Below, piece after piece: positions 34,001-38,087 of a DNA stretch of 38,087 nucleotides; positions within the stretch are counted from its first letter, which is position 1; every line of letters starts with the position of its first letter. The notes beneath the pieces are model-generated. The model saw only the letters and a program-made list of their open reading frames with translations. It was not told the DNA's origin and ran no database searches. The stretch spans positions 132,107-170,193 of the forward strand of contig NMRA01000228.1 in NCBI GenBank assembly GCA_002633005.1, written 5' to 3'. The position numbers were made by a program, and so were the translations under genes. The stretch is from Phoronis australis. Its lineage: Eukaryota; Phoronida; Phoronidae.

Positions 34001-37000
34001 TATTGACTTACATCGAGGTCTATGTGTTGGTTTTCAGACCCTAAAAATGTGATTATAACCGAGGCAGAGTTAAGGTCATTATCACATTCCTTGGGTCTGA
34101 AAACCAACATATTGACCTGGTGTGAAAGTCAGTAACTGCTCTATTATGTAATTACAGCTGCTGAGGAGTTTGTGGTAGATGGCTTTGTTTGGGTTTTTGT
34201 TCATATGTCCATCTCTCATTTGGTCAGTCAGCTACCATTTTTTACCCCAAAAAATTGTGGGTAGACGTTTCTGGTCTCGCACCTAGTTTTTAACTTGTTG
34301 CGTACAGGAACAATTATAACGAAAAATTTAATGTTGGACAGCCATTAGAGTGACAGAATGTATGACTAGGTAGACTAGCATTGTACTTCAAGTCGAGGGA
34401 ATCTTTTGTAAATTTGCTTCAGGACATAGGCGGATTTAGGGGGGGGGCCCAGGGGGCCCGGGCCCCCCCCCTTGGCTGGCGCAAAAAAATAAAACAGCAA
34501 GAGCGTAGGGAAACGTTGAGTTTATTAATTTGCCCCGGTAATTAAAATTATGCAGATGAAAAAAGATTTAAATGTGTGCAGTTTTAGTGTTTGGGGGGGG
34601 GCTCAGATCCAATTTCAAGTGTCAAATTCGGAACACGGCGCATTCGTAACGGAACTATGGCTAAGTATAAGCTCTCCCGCGATATCCCAGGCGACCGGCA
34701 GTGGCGCTGCGCACTGCGACCCCGTTTCCATCGTCTGCTCCACTGTGCAATGGAGAAAATTTACTTCATTTTTAAAGAAAATGGAACCTGAGTGACGATG
34801 AAAAAACAGAAGCTGCTGGTAAGATGTGAATTTTAGTCGAAGCCTTAGTGAATCACTCAGAAACTCATTAATTCTCTCTTTGTCAAACCTTAACTTAAGA
34901 CGATTTCCAAAGCAATCCCGTCATTATTGCCAACACGAAAANACAAAAAGACGTTGGTTTCGCGCGCAAACGCTGTGGACCATAAACAAGTAGGTCTCTT
35001 AGTTTGAATGTGGTAGTGAAATCGTGGTGGTGTAGTGGCAAAGCACGCGCGTCCTATCAACCAGGTCGTGAGTTCGAGTCTGTGCAAGATGCAATTTTTC
35101 CTGTGTTTTTTTTTCCTTTTTTCTTGGATAATACATCAGAAATCAAGGAAAATGCTTGATTTTTAGAGGAAAAACAGAAAAATTTCCTCCCCCCATTCGG
35201 TGCTATGCGCATCTACAATCGTGGTTTGCGCAAATGCTTACAGCTGGACAAGATGTTGGGCCCCCCCCTTGTGATATCCTAGATCCGCCACTGTGCGCAT
35301 CTACAATCGTGGTCCAGTTTGCGCAAATGCTTACAGCCGGACAAAATGTTGGCCCCCCCCTTGTGATATCCTAGATCCGCCACTGCAGGAGTTAGGAATT
35401 AGTCCAGACCTATTGCTTACTGGTAGCTGACGACACTGACTGTGTGAAATTCAACTTCATTAACAAAATGTTTGTACACTTTATAGTTTTCATTACTATG
35501 ATATTTTGTTGTCTAGTTAAACGTGTAAACTCTTTTTCTGTTTGCATAGGAACATTGCTTACCATAACAATGAGTCACTCATTAGATATTCGAGATGGCC
35601 GAAGTCAATGAATGATAATCACAAAAAGTGATCTGCTGCATCATTTTTGTTGTCAATATACTCTGACAATTTATCCATTGTGTTTAGTACCTGTTTGCCC
35701 TCATGTGAGATTCAACTTATTCAATACTAAATGGTGATTGCTTATCATTCTCTTTGAGTTTGAATTGCTTACAAGTGAGCTGGACCTGCTGACTATGGAA
35801 ATGTGAACTATATTTCCAGGAAAAATGACTGATTGCACCAACAACAGGACACTGGCTCGTTTAACCAACACGGAAGTCTGCTCCCAGGAAGTGTTCATAG
35901 TGCCCTTGCTGTTGGCTGTCTATATGATCCTGACCAATGTCTTGCTGATAAATCTGTTGATAGCCATGTTCAGGTATTATGAGCTCATTTGGCATCAAAT
36001 CATCATGGCGTGTTTCACTAGCATTCAAAGTTGTTAGGTAACATTTTTATTTTTACCTCCATAGCCAATATTTTCGTGAGGCCAAATGAGATGCTTTGAA
36101 TTTCTGTCACAATGTTGTGCCTATTCAATTACACAAAGTAAACGTCTGGGGTGTCATAAGTTTCTCCACAAAGCAGTTTACTATCAGAATGTATTGTGAC
36201 TTTTACTCATCAAATCAGTGTAACTCCTCTCGTAGTTGGACAATTTTTTTCATTCAAAGTTGCTGAAATGTATTTCCTTTATACAAATGCCAAAACAACT
36301 TAGTCACGTCTGCGAAAGCGCAAATTTATAATTGGACATTGTGCTGTCACAACTACATCTGAGACATCTCCAGATATGGATCGGGCTCAAAATCTGAAGT
36401 GCTGACACCAGCCAAGGCTGATCGTTCCTGACTGTAGTGAAAACTTGGCTCTGGATAATGTTTGAATTTGTTGAGTAGGATGCAGTTTTTAAACTTAACT
36501 TAAATTGTAGACAGGAGTTGCCTGATAATTACAACCAAGCTAGCAAATCTTAACAGACAGTTTCTTGTCTTGTCATAGTTGGCTAGACGGCAGATTGTTG
36601 CTAGCCAGTAATTCAAAACTTTGTGTCCTGAGCTGTACTTTTGTAGATTTCTAGACGTTTGTCTGAATGCACTGACATGCTGTCATGGTTACATGTATTC
36701 TTAATATTCGGACAATGGATCACACTTATCACACTTACAGCTGCCCTTTGGTCTGTTGTAGCTACACATTCCAGAAAGTTCAGGACAACTCTGAGAAAGT
36801 GTGGAGGTTCTATCGTTACTCACTCATTTCCGAGTACTTGGACCGGCCGGCCTTCGCTCCTCCATTGATCATCTTCAATCATATCTTTCGTTTCATCATA
36901 TTCTGTGCCAATCGATGCCATAAGAATGTAAACCTCTCAACACATCTAAGTACGTAGGCCACATTGGATCATCTTCCTGTTTGAAGAAATTCTATACTTT

Positions 37001-37929
37001 TTATACGCCCACATATTTATATGTGGTCGCATATTGCCGTCACCTCTGTTTGTTCGGCGTCTGCAGCTGTATCTCCTAAACGTTTTTGTGCCAACTAGTG
37101 GCCATTTTTATGACCAATAAACAACCCTAAAAGCACACCGTTTGCGATGCATTCGTGGGCGCATTTCAACGCTCCACGTTGCTCTAGTTACTGTTTTCGA
37201 GTCTGTTTTTTGGCATCCACCCCTCTATTAACCAAACCATTCTAGGGATGATTTTGAAAATTGGTGTATATGTTCTCAGTGTGAAGAGGACGATTACGCT
37301 GACAACTTCGGTTACTGTGGCTCCACCAAGTGGTTTTTTTTGTTTTGTGGCCATAGCTGTATCTCCTAAACCCACTGTAGGATCTTTATTAAATTTAGTA
37401 AGTGTATTTTTATTAAGCTAACAATAGATGTCTACTTTGAGGCAGATGCTGTGCCCCCTAATTTTTTTCCATTTTCCTTCGTTTCTCTGAAGTTTCTTTG
37501 ACATATTTTTATGAAATTTGGTAAATAGCTTTCTATTAAGGAAGTGATGGTATGTTCCGTTTTCAGATGGATTGGACATGTTACACCATCTAGTGGCCAT
37601 TTTTATGATAGAAATGAACAACACTCTAGAAGCACATTGTTTACGGAGCATTTGTTGGCACATTTCAACGCTCCACCTTTCTCTTGTTTCAGTTTGGAAT
37701 GTTTGTATTTTCATTGATAACCTTATTCAAGATAAATTGGGGCGTGTCTGTGCTGGGTGTGCATATAGTTGTGACCTTGACTCTTGACCTTTGCAGAAAA
37801 GAAAGTTAGCGAAGACGATACTCGCATGTTGAGAGCATTTGAAAAGGAGGGCATGGAACGTTATCTCATCCTTAAAGTGCAACAGTCCAAGGAGCACATA
37901 CAGAGTAGGGTCATTTCAGCGGGTGAAAG
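10046..37929 (+). CDS. TRPM-family cation channel gene, TRPM2-like; multi-exon, 3' partial
   Basis: At least 22 coding exons with consistent phases encode about 1,230 residues of a transient receptor potential melastatin channel, a tetrameric non-selective cation channel of the plasma or organelle membrane. Order: MHR1/2 (exons 1-7), MHR3 (8-12), MHR4 (13-15), pre-S1 and long linker (16), S1-S2 (16-17), S3-S4 (18), S5 and pore helix (19), pore loop and S6 (20), TRP helix (21), rib/coiled-coil start (22). Calcium-site residues E and Q in S2 (ICEECRQ) and N and D in S3 (VWNKFD) match TRPM2/4/5/8. The MHR1/2 fold has [18 protein letters not shown] and GSGRAAD, closest to TRPM2. The window ends before any NUDT9-like domain, so TRPM2 identity is likely but unproven; a lineage-specific invertebrate TRPM is the alternative. 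Introns total about 24 kb and are laden with transposons. Confidence 0.93.
10213..10286 (+). CDS. TRPM-like exon 1: N-terminal segment
   Basis: Bounded by CTCTTTTTCAG and GTATGT. Phase is 0 in and 2 out, 74 bp. It reads [20 protein letters not shown] followed by IKKEG. The basic-cysteine-aromatic pattern corresponds to the short N-terminal block before the C-x-C-G motif in TRPM channels (KKKECVYFV in TRPM2). It joins exon 2 to give G-V-C-H-C-G. Confidence 0.75.
10287..11084 (+). other. Intron, nothing further recognised
   Basis: This GT-AG intron is AT-rich, with stops in all frames and no repeat that I can match elsewhere in the window. Confidence 0.55.
11085..11250 (+). CDS. TRPM-like exon 2: MHR1 start with CHCG motif
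   Basis: Acceptor TATTTCAG and donor GTGAGT; phase 2 in, 0 out; 166 bp. It begins [13 protein letters not shown], matching the VCQCGY... motif of TRPM2, and continues to [15 protein letters not shown], equivalent to the PTDAFGDIVFTG block that opens MHR1 in the family. Length and phases fit both neighbours. Confidence 0.9.
11251..12624 (+). other. Intron, no gene recognised
   Basis: This is AT-rich intron sequence. At 12360-12540 there is a GC-richer patch with CCAATCAGAACG and GGGGGCGGAGC words that could be a decayed MITE or promoter-like sequence. I could not find convincing terminal repeats for it. Confidence 0.45.
12625..12805 (+). CDS. TRPM-like exon 3: MHR1 nucleotide-binding fold
   Basis: Acceptor TTTCTGCAG and donor GTAAGA; phase 0 in, 1 out; 181 bp. 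It starts [17 protein letters not shown] and contains [15 protein letters not shown] and [29 protein letters not shown] and RRGLVKVAQTTG are the matching TRPM2 blocks. This Rossmann-like region helps form the ADP-ribose pocket in TRPM2 MHR1/2. Confidence 0.95.
12806..14236 (+). other. Intron containing diverged tandem repeats
   Basis: The right half (about 13370-14000) holds irregular repeats described separately. The left half shows nothing recognisable. Confidence 0.5.
13370..14000. repeat. Diverged tandem repeat, units of about 120-170 bp
   Basis: Recurring words mark about four units: CACCCCCTAGTGACCATTT near 13443, ACCCCCTCCCCAGTGACCA near 13592, a weaker copy near 13716, and CTGCCCCTGGTGGCCATTT near 13885. 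Each is preceded by a CAATTTTCAG..ATTTGACT-like word and, 60-90 bases earlier, by GGTATGTGACAG or similar. Units differ by substitutions and indels, suggesting an old array. Confidence 0.55.
14237..14406 (+). CDS. TRPM-like exon 4: MHR1/2, GAWIITGG block
   Basis: Acceptor TTCTAG and donor GTGAGA; phase 1 in, 0 out; 170 bp. It encodes [20 protein letters not shown] then [12 protein letters not shown]. These match the [21 protein letters not shown] and ITIGVATWGTV blocks of TRPM2 almost residue for residue, the most diagnostic stretch of the N-terminal half. Confidence 0.96.
14676..15180 (-). pseudogene. LINE ORF2 C-terminal fragment (second LINE copy)
   Basis: On the minus strand, 15164 down to 14952 encodes LKVEIGHFE....VEEHLCDYC....[17 protein letters not shown]. 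The IE.G.(Y/F)...R/HLC..C....EDE.HFL..C..Y..LR pattern is the C-terminal cysteine motif of CR1/L2-like LINE ORF2. The plus-strand repeat TCAATCAATCAATCAATT at 14671-14688 could be the short 3' microsatellite tail on the element strand. No RT domain remains. It lies in antisense in the intron after exon 4. Confidence 0.6.
15625..15826 (+). CDS. TRPM-like exon 5: MHR2, [11 protein letters not shown] block
   Basis: Acceptor TTTGTTTCAG and donor GTAAGG; phase 0 in, 1 out; 202 bp. It contains [20 protein letters not shown] and [13 protein letters not shown], matching NHSHFILVDDGTHGQYGVEI of TRPM2. The position of human TRPM2 Tyr295 (GQYGVEI, from memory) is Phe here, while the Arg302-equivalent (NFR for PLR) is kept. 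These residues are reported to contact the nucleotide in TRPM2. Confidence 0.95.
16112..16277 (+). CDS. TRPM-like exon 6: MHR2, GSGRAAD block
   Basis: Acceptor TTCTTGCAG and donor GTGAGT; phase 1 in, 2 out; 166 bp. It reads [17 protein letters not shown], then [20 protein letters not shown]. The VVLEGG and VVVEGSGRVAD blocks of TRPM2 correspond. The arginine of GSGR aligns with the nucleotide-contacting Arg358 of human TRPM2 (numbering from memory). Confidence 0.95.
18302..18550 (+). other. Open frame of 82 codons inside element B, not recognised
   Basis: This frame reads through [20 protein letters not shown] to a stop at 18550 without an identifiable domain. Immediately upstream, around 18225, is a short ATG frame with a hydrophobic run ([13 protein letters not shown]). 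The frame may be chance or a fragment of captured host sequence. There is no evidence of expression. Confidence 0.2.
19565..20190 (-). repeat. Core shared by elements A and B (copy in B, inverted)
   Basis: Read on the minus strand this aligns with 7128-7710 in element A. Matching words in order are AAAACAGCGGTGTTT, CTTACCAAACTTTGTG, ATCGCACTGTGGCAC, GTCGTGACTTAGA, CGTCTCGTTTTTTTAT, CACATCAAAAGAGAA and TTTACGACATTCC. Indels differ between copies, so there is no shared open frame. Confidence 0.6.
20865..21027 (+). CDS. TRPM-like exon 7: end of MHR2
   Basis: Only the acceptor TTTATCTTTTACAG ending at 20864 gives the required phase (2 in); the nearby CTCTCTAG at 20832 does not. The donor after 21027 is GTGTGT; phase 0 out; 163 bp. 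It encodes [20 protein letters not shown], a helical stretch with EW...EKK, then CLSNRRM. That joins VTVF in exon 8, equivalent to VEWTKKIQDIVRRRQLLTVF in TRPM2. Confidence 0.88.
21028..22514 (+). other. Intron: microsatellite and a short perfect hairpin
   Basis: This is mostly unremarkable AT-rich DNA. It includes a (GAT)n microsatellite at 21473-21493 and an 11-bp perfect stem with a 9-nt loop at 21743-21773 (AACTGGTCGAG...CTCGACCAGTT). The 19-bp word at 22383-22401 is shared with position 1133. Confidence 0.6.
22515..22965. repeat. Dispersed repeat R, copy 2 (uninterrupted)
   Basis: This is the most complete copy. It runs from CTGGTTTTAGCCACATTCTT through CTCACTATGTGACCTAGTGA and ACATTGGAGAAATTCAAAA to the tail CTCGTTTAAAGGGGATGTTT. 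Copies 1 and 3 align along the same order. It is non-coding. Exact ends and class are unknown. Confidence 0.65.
23168..23347 (+). CDS. TRPM-like exon 8: MHR3 start
   Basis: Acceptor TTGTCTACAG and donor GTAAAT; phase 0 in and out; 180 bp. It reads [20 protein letters not shown] then ALLKANK, and [44 protein letters not shown] and LAVAWNRVDIARSEIF of TRPM2 match. This starts the ankyrin-like helical MHR3. Confidence 0.95.
23430..23690 (+). mobile_element. Transposon debris: CAGTGGCGG end and a possible Penelope-like RT fragment
   Basis: CAGTGGCGGTTTTAGAGGAG at 23430 resembles the end of the GC-rich element at 34425-35385 (right end complement CAGTGGCGGATCTAGG) and is followed by G- and C-runs. 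About 100 bases later one frame reads [20 protein letters not shown] to a stop at 23674. This looks like the SLFTNVP block of Penelope-like reverse transcriptases, though only about 40 residues survive. The two pieces may belong to separate insertions. Confidence 0.4.
23837..23971 (+). CDS. TRPM-like exon 9: MHR3
   Basis: Acceptor CTCGTTTCAG and donor GTGAAC; phase 0 in and out; 135 bp. It encodes [20 protein letters not shown] and [13 protein letters not shown], matching LHPTMTAALISNKPEFVKLFLENGVQLKEFV of TRPM2. This ankyrin-like repeat segment is among the best conserved parts of MHR3. Confidence 0.95.
23972..24544 (+). other. Intron, nothing recognised
   Basis: AT-rich GT-AG intron; no repeat or gene seen. 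Confidence 0.5.
24545..24622 (+). CDS. TRPM-like exon 10: short variable MHR3 exon
   Basis: Acceptor GTTATGCAG and donor GTATCT; phase 0 in and out; 78 bp. It encodes 26 residues starting [20 protein letters not shown]. The region corresponds to the variable loop after LYENLDPSCLFHSKLQKVL in TRPM2, so similarity is low. Splice sites and phase support it, and it could be skipped without breaking the frame. Confidence 0.7.
24623..25684 (+). other. Intron, nothing recognised
   Basis: AT-rich, with many stops and no detectable repeat shared within the window. Confidence 0.5.
25685..25805 (+). CDS. TRPM-like exon 11: MHR3, [11 protein letters not shown]
   Basis: Acceptor TTATCTTTCAG and donor GTAACT; phase 0 in, 1 out; 121 bp. 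It ends [20 protein letters not shown], aligned with MHHVAQVLRELLGDFTQPLYP of TRPM2. The LLGD element and its spacing to the next exon identify it. Confidence 0.88.
25806..26389 (+). other. Intron, nothing recognised
   Basis: It has a poly-C run near 25850-25862 and pyrimidine-rich sequence. The open frame at 25901-26248 looks like chance in T-rich DNA and has no family motif. Confidence 0.45.
26390..26521 (+). CDS. TRPM-like exon 12: low-complexity linker before MHR4
   Basis: Acceptor TTTTGGCAG and donor GTAAGT; phase 1 in and out; 132 bp. It encodes a polar, non-conserved linker ([19 protein letters not shown]...). TRPM channels vary strongly here. A second donor-like GTAAGT starts at 26509, 13 bases earlier, but using it would shift the frame into exon 13, so the 26521 end is preferred. 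Confidence 0.72.
26522..27468 (+). other. Intron, nothing recognised
   Basis: AT-rich, with a G10 run near 27161-27171. No transposon ends matched. Confidence 0.45.
27469..27606 (+). CDS. TRPM-like exon 13: MHR4 start
   Basis: Acceptor GCGTCATTTCAG and donor GTTAGT; phase 1 in and out; 138 bp. It reads [20 protein letters not shown] then MFW. This matches DPIRDLLIWAIVQNRRELAGIIW of TRPM2, the hallmark of MHR4. Confidence 0.95.
27840..27939 (+). CDS. TRPM-like exon 14: MHR4
   Basis: Acceptor GTTGTTTTCAG and donor GTGAGT; phase 1 in, 2 out; 100 bp. It encodes [20 protein letters not shown], then a short acidic helix. It aligns with AAALACSKILKELSKEEEDT of TRPM2. Confidence 0.93.
28252..28477 (+). 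CDS. TRPM-like exon 15: MHR4 end, towards pre-S1
   Basis: Acceptor TCACTTGCCAG and donor GTGAGC; phase 2 in, 0 out; 226 bp. It contains [37 protein letters not shown] and [14 protein letters not shown]. Aligned TRPM2 blocks are YEHRAIGVFTECYRKD, TTCLQLALEAKDMKFVSHGG and VWWGQLSVDNGLWR. Confidence 0.95.
28715..29005. repeat. Dispersed repeat R, copy 3 (body)
   Basis: This aligns with copy 2: TGTGAGTTAG..ATGCAGTTA, CTCACTATGTGACCTAGTGA, ATAGAGTCACTCT, then ACATTGGAGAAATTCAAAA. The expected tail (CTCGTTTTAAGGGGATGTTT) appears only at about 29826, so roughly 820 bases with a SINE head and a fold-back hairpin interrupt this copy. Confidence 0.6.
29054..29075. repeat. 22-bp perfect palindrome
   Basis: It is centred on ACTAGT, with arms GTTATCTCACT and AGTGAGATAAC. 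It lies immediately beyond the 3' side of the minus-strand tRNA-like head, so it may be part of the SINE body. Confidence 0.85.
29085..29170 (-). repeat. tRNA-derived SINE head (pol III A and B boxes)
   Basis: On the minus strand an A box TGGTGTAATGG is followed at tRNA spacing by a B-box-like GGTTAGAATCT (consensus GGTTCGANTCC). The segment begins near GCCGCTGAG. The tRNA stems are too degraded for a functional tRNA, so a SINE head is the better call. Confidence 0.6.
29696..29819. mobile_element. Fold-back MITE, near-perfect 47-bp hairpin arms
   Basis: The left arm (29696-29742) and the complement of the right arm (29773-29819) share ATAGATTATTACA, GTTGTTATCCCCC and TTATCTAGAGCCC, with only a few mismatches. 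The roughly 30-base loop can pair further (CTCG/CGAG). If transcribed in the host intron it would form a long hairpin RNA. No coding capacity. Confidence 0.8.
29951..30298 (+). CDS. TRPM-like exon 16: pre-S1 helix, long linker, start of S1
   Basis: Acceptor TGTTGTAG and donor GTAAGT; phase 0 in and out; 348 bp. It starts with a hydrophobic helix [17 protein letters not shown] (pre-S1; TRPM2 has VTLCMLAFPLLLTGLISF). A linker of about 85 residues follows: first acidic ([18 protein letters not shown]), then basic ([20 protein letters not shown]). It ends with [13 protein letters not shown], equal to the FFTAPVVVFHLNI that begins S1. The linker is far longer than in human TRPM2. Confidence 0.95.
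30299..31064 (+). other. Intron, nothing recognised
   Basis: AT-rich GT-AG intron with A-rich runs near 30640; no repeat matched. Confidence 0.5.
31065..31238 (+). CDS. TRPM-like exon 17: S1-S2
   Basis: Acceptor GTGTTCCAG and donor GTAATG; phase 0 in and out; 174 bp. S1 continues as [19 protein letters not shown]2 is [20 protein letters not shown]. The E of CEE and the Q of RQ occupy the positions of the two S2 calcium ligands in TRPM2/4/8 (Glu843 and Gln846 in human TRPM2, numbering from memory). Confidence 0.95.
31239..33257 (+). other. Intron, old repeats only
   Basis: No gene was found. Bases 32150-32460 (ATTTTCTCATGAACTGCTCA..., AATTTGATATG...) read like an old intronic repeat of the same style as those at 13.4 and 37.1 kb, but I could not define units. 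ORFs here lack family motifs. Confidence 0.45.
33258..33512 (+). CDS. TRPM-like exon 18: S3-S4
   Basis: Acceptor CATCTTCCAG and donor GTAAAA; phase 0 in and out; 255 bp. [20 protein letters not shown] matches YFSDFWNKLDVGAILL, so the S3 calcium ligands N and D are kept. S4 is [19 protein letters not shown], then [16 protein letters not shown]4 has few positive charges, as usual for TRPM. Confidence 0.96.
33709..33883 (+). CDS. TRPM-like exon 19: S5 and pore helix/filter
   Basis: Acceptor TTTCTTTTAG and donor GTATGA; phase 0 in, 1 out; 175 bp. S5 is [20 protein letters not shown] then QALL (TRPM2 VFFFLFLLAVWVVSFGVAKQAIL). The pore helix and filter are [15 protein letters not shown], against YLTIFGQIPGYID in TRPM2 and a GE-containing filter in TRPM6/7. 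The acidic filter (E after G, two more E downstream) suggests divalent cation permeability; that is inference. Confidence 0.96.
34002..34133. mobile_element. Fold-back MITE, 132-bp hairpin
   Basis: Arms ATTGACTTACATCGAGGTC... and ...GACCTGGTGTGAAAGTCAGT pair. Inside them TGTTGGTTTTCAGACCC pairs perfectly with GGGTCTGAAAACCAACA, and AATGTGAT with ATCACATT near the centre. It is unrelated in sequence to the hairpin at 29.7 kb, and lies in the intron after the pore exon. Confidence 0.8.
34439..34472. repeat. G/C-run hairpin at the element's left end
   Basis: A run of nine or more G, then CCCAGGGGGCCCGGG, then a run of C, can fold into an almost pure G:C hairpin. Such stretches are prone to polymerase slippage and assembly error. 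Confidence 0.7.
35022..35095 (+). repeat. tRNA-derived SINE head
   Basis: A box TGGTGTAGTGG at 35028-35038 and B box AGTTCGAGTCT at 35071-35081 have tRNA spacing. A plausible anticodon arm GTCCT-loop-AGGTC lies between them. The T-arm does not pair well, so a functional tRNA is unlikely. It is followed by T-rich sequence that would end pol III transcription. Confidence 0.6.
35206..35385. repeat. Tandem duplication of the element's right end (88 and 92 bp)
   Basis: Both units start TGCGCATCTACAATCGTGGT and end CTAGATCCGCCACTG. They differ by a 4-base indel, a few substitutions and the length of the C-run. Confidence 0.9.
35820..35973 (+). CDS. TRPM-like exon 20: pore loop and S6
   Basis: Acceptor ATATTTCCAG and donor GTATTA; phase 1 in, 2 out; 154 bp. 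The loop has two cysteines 15 apart (DCTNNRT...TEVC) around an N-R-T sequon; TRPM2 has the same plan (HCSPNGT...KCP), where the cysteines form a disulphide. S6 is [20 protein letters not shown] then MF, near-identical to LCLYLLFTNILLLNLLIAMF. Confidence 0.96.
35974..36761 (+). other. Intron, nothing recognised
   Basis: AT-rich; no repeat or gene found. The next acceptor is GTCTGTTGTAG. Confidence 0.5.
36762..36949 (+). CDS. TRPM-like exon 21: TRP helix
   Basis: Acceptor TCTGTTGTAG; phase 2 in. It reads [20 protein letters not shown] then [20 protein letters not shown]. This is the TRP domain ([40 protein letters not shown] in TRPM2). The donor GTACGT after 36949 is chosen because it gives the phase (1 out) exon 22 needs; the earlier GTAAAC at 36928 would break the frame. 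Confidence 0.94.
36950..37796 (+). other. Intron with a duplicated segment
   Basis: Near 37010-37040 is a short inverted repeat (CCCACATA..TATGTGG). Beyond it the intron carries the repeat described separately. No gene. Confidence 0.5.
37066..37690. repeat. Two diverged direct repeats about 495 bp apart
   Basis: CTAGTGGCCATTTTTATGA at 37095 and 37590 is followed in both by AACAAC.CT..AAGCACA..GTTT, then GCATT.GT.GGC.CATTTCAA and CGCTCCAC. A shorter word, AGCTGTATCTCCTAAAC, also recurs at about 37066 and 37349. Confidence 0.75.
37797..37929 (+). CDS. TRPM-like exon 22: start of rib/coiled-coil region
   Basis: Acceptor ACCTTTGCAG and donor GTAATT; phase 1 in, 2 out; 133 bp. It encodes [20 protein letters not shown] then [18 protein letters not shown], a charged helix equivalent to NKLEKNEEAALLSWEIYLKENYLQN of TRPM2, C-terminal to the TRP helix. 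The gene continues past the window. Confidence 0.88.
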
Positions 37930-38087
37930 GTAATTGTTGCTATTCGGCGTCATGCACATATTTGGCCAAGAAGCAACTGACAATCAGAGTGTACTAAAGA
38001 CCAGATGAAGTTTAAACACATTTCCTATGTCTAGTTTTCAAATCTCCTGTTTCCTGTCATTTTGTGCCGACTGTAACGTGTTCATCT
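37930..38087 (+). other. Start of the next intron
   Basis: The GTAATT donor opens an intron that runs off the window. Remaining exons, possibly including a NUDT9-like domain, are not visible. Confidence 0.7.

Larger units (their letters stand above)
34425..35385. mobile_element. GC-ended non-autonomous DNA element with duplicated right end
   Basis: The left end CATAGGCGGATTTAGGGGGG and the complement of the right end, CAGTGGCGGATCTAGG, form imperfect inverted repeats, followed by G- or C-runs. A 5-bp direct repeat CAGGA flanks it exactly (34420-34424 and 35386-35390). The right end occurs twice in tandem (35206-35293 and 35294-35385), each ending TAGATCCGCCACTG. The interior carries a tRNA-like SINE head and has no transposase. 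An unresolved base (n) is at 34942. CAGTGGCGG ends resemble hAT-type MITEs, but the duplication length does not confirm that. Confidence 0.65.

Noticed and set aside
35022-35095. Functional tRNA gene
   Set aside because: A and B boxes are present but the T-arm does not pair and the acceptor stem is not evident; a SINE head is more likely.
36922-36933. Donor-like GTAAAC at 36928 for exon 21
   Set aside because: It ends exon 21 in phase 0, whereas exon 22 is open only when entered in phase 1; GTACGT at 36950 fits.

Overview
The window is animal nuclear DNA: AT-rich, gene-poor, with long introns and many decayed transposons. Its one recognisable host gene is split into at least 22 coding exons on the + strand, each bounded by AG/GT splice sites with matching phases. 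The mix of repeats (Ty1/copia, LINE ends, tRNA-derived SINEs, a possible Penelope fragment, MITEs) and the kind of channel suggest a marine invertebrate, perhaps a deuterostome such as a hemichordate or echinoderm, or a mollusc. That species guess is inference only.

From about 10.0 kb to the right edge lies a TRPM-family cation channel gene, most like TRPM2. I traced 22 exons (10213-37929) plus a possible first coding exon (10046-10081). Together they encode about 1,230 residues with no internal stop. In order they carry MHR1/2 (nucleotide-binding fold), MHR3, MHR4, a pre-S1 helix, S1 to S6 with pore helix and filter, the TRP helix and the start of the C-terminal rib/coiled-coil region. The 3' end, including any NUDT9-like domain, lies beyond the window. 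The S2/S3 calcium-site residues of TRPM2/4/5/8 are conserved. The pore loop keeps two cysteines around a glycosylation sequon, and the filter is acidic (GELFFE).

The left 10 kb has no convincing host gene. It holds a LINE 3' end on the - strand (about 1558-2280), one copy of a dispersed repeat here called R (about 3496-4460) split by a fold-back element, a 129-bp MITE (4812-4940), and a decayed, internally deleted Ty1/copia element (4998 to about 9423). The copia element keeps pol remnants, an unusual tandem-repeat 3' tract, a polypurine tract and a 3' LTR. Its RNase H region is split by a 2.43-kb DNA element (element A, 6337-8766) flanked by TA; removing it with one TA copy rejoins the reading frame exactly.

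The introns are full of mobile DNA: a 4.1-kb element with CAGGGCTCGAC ends (element B, 16433-20531), a second LINE end, two further copies of R, a possible Penelope-like fragment, two near-perfect fold-back hairpins, two tRNA-derived SINE heads, a GC-rich element whose right end is tandemly duplicated (34425-35385), and diverged intronic tandem repeats. The most notable structural point is that elements A and B have unrelated termini but share a homologous internal core of about 600 bp in opposite orientation.
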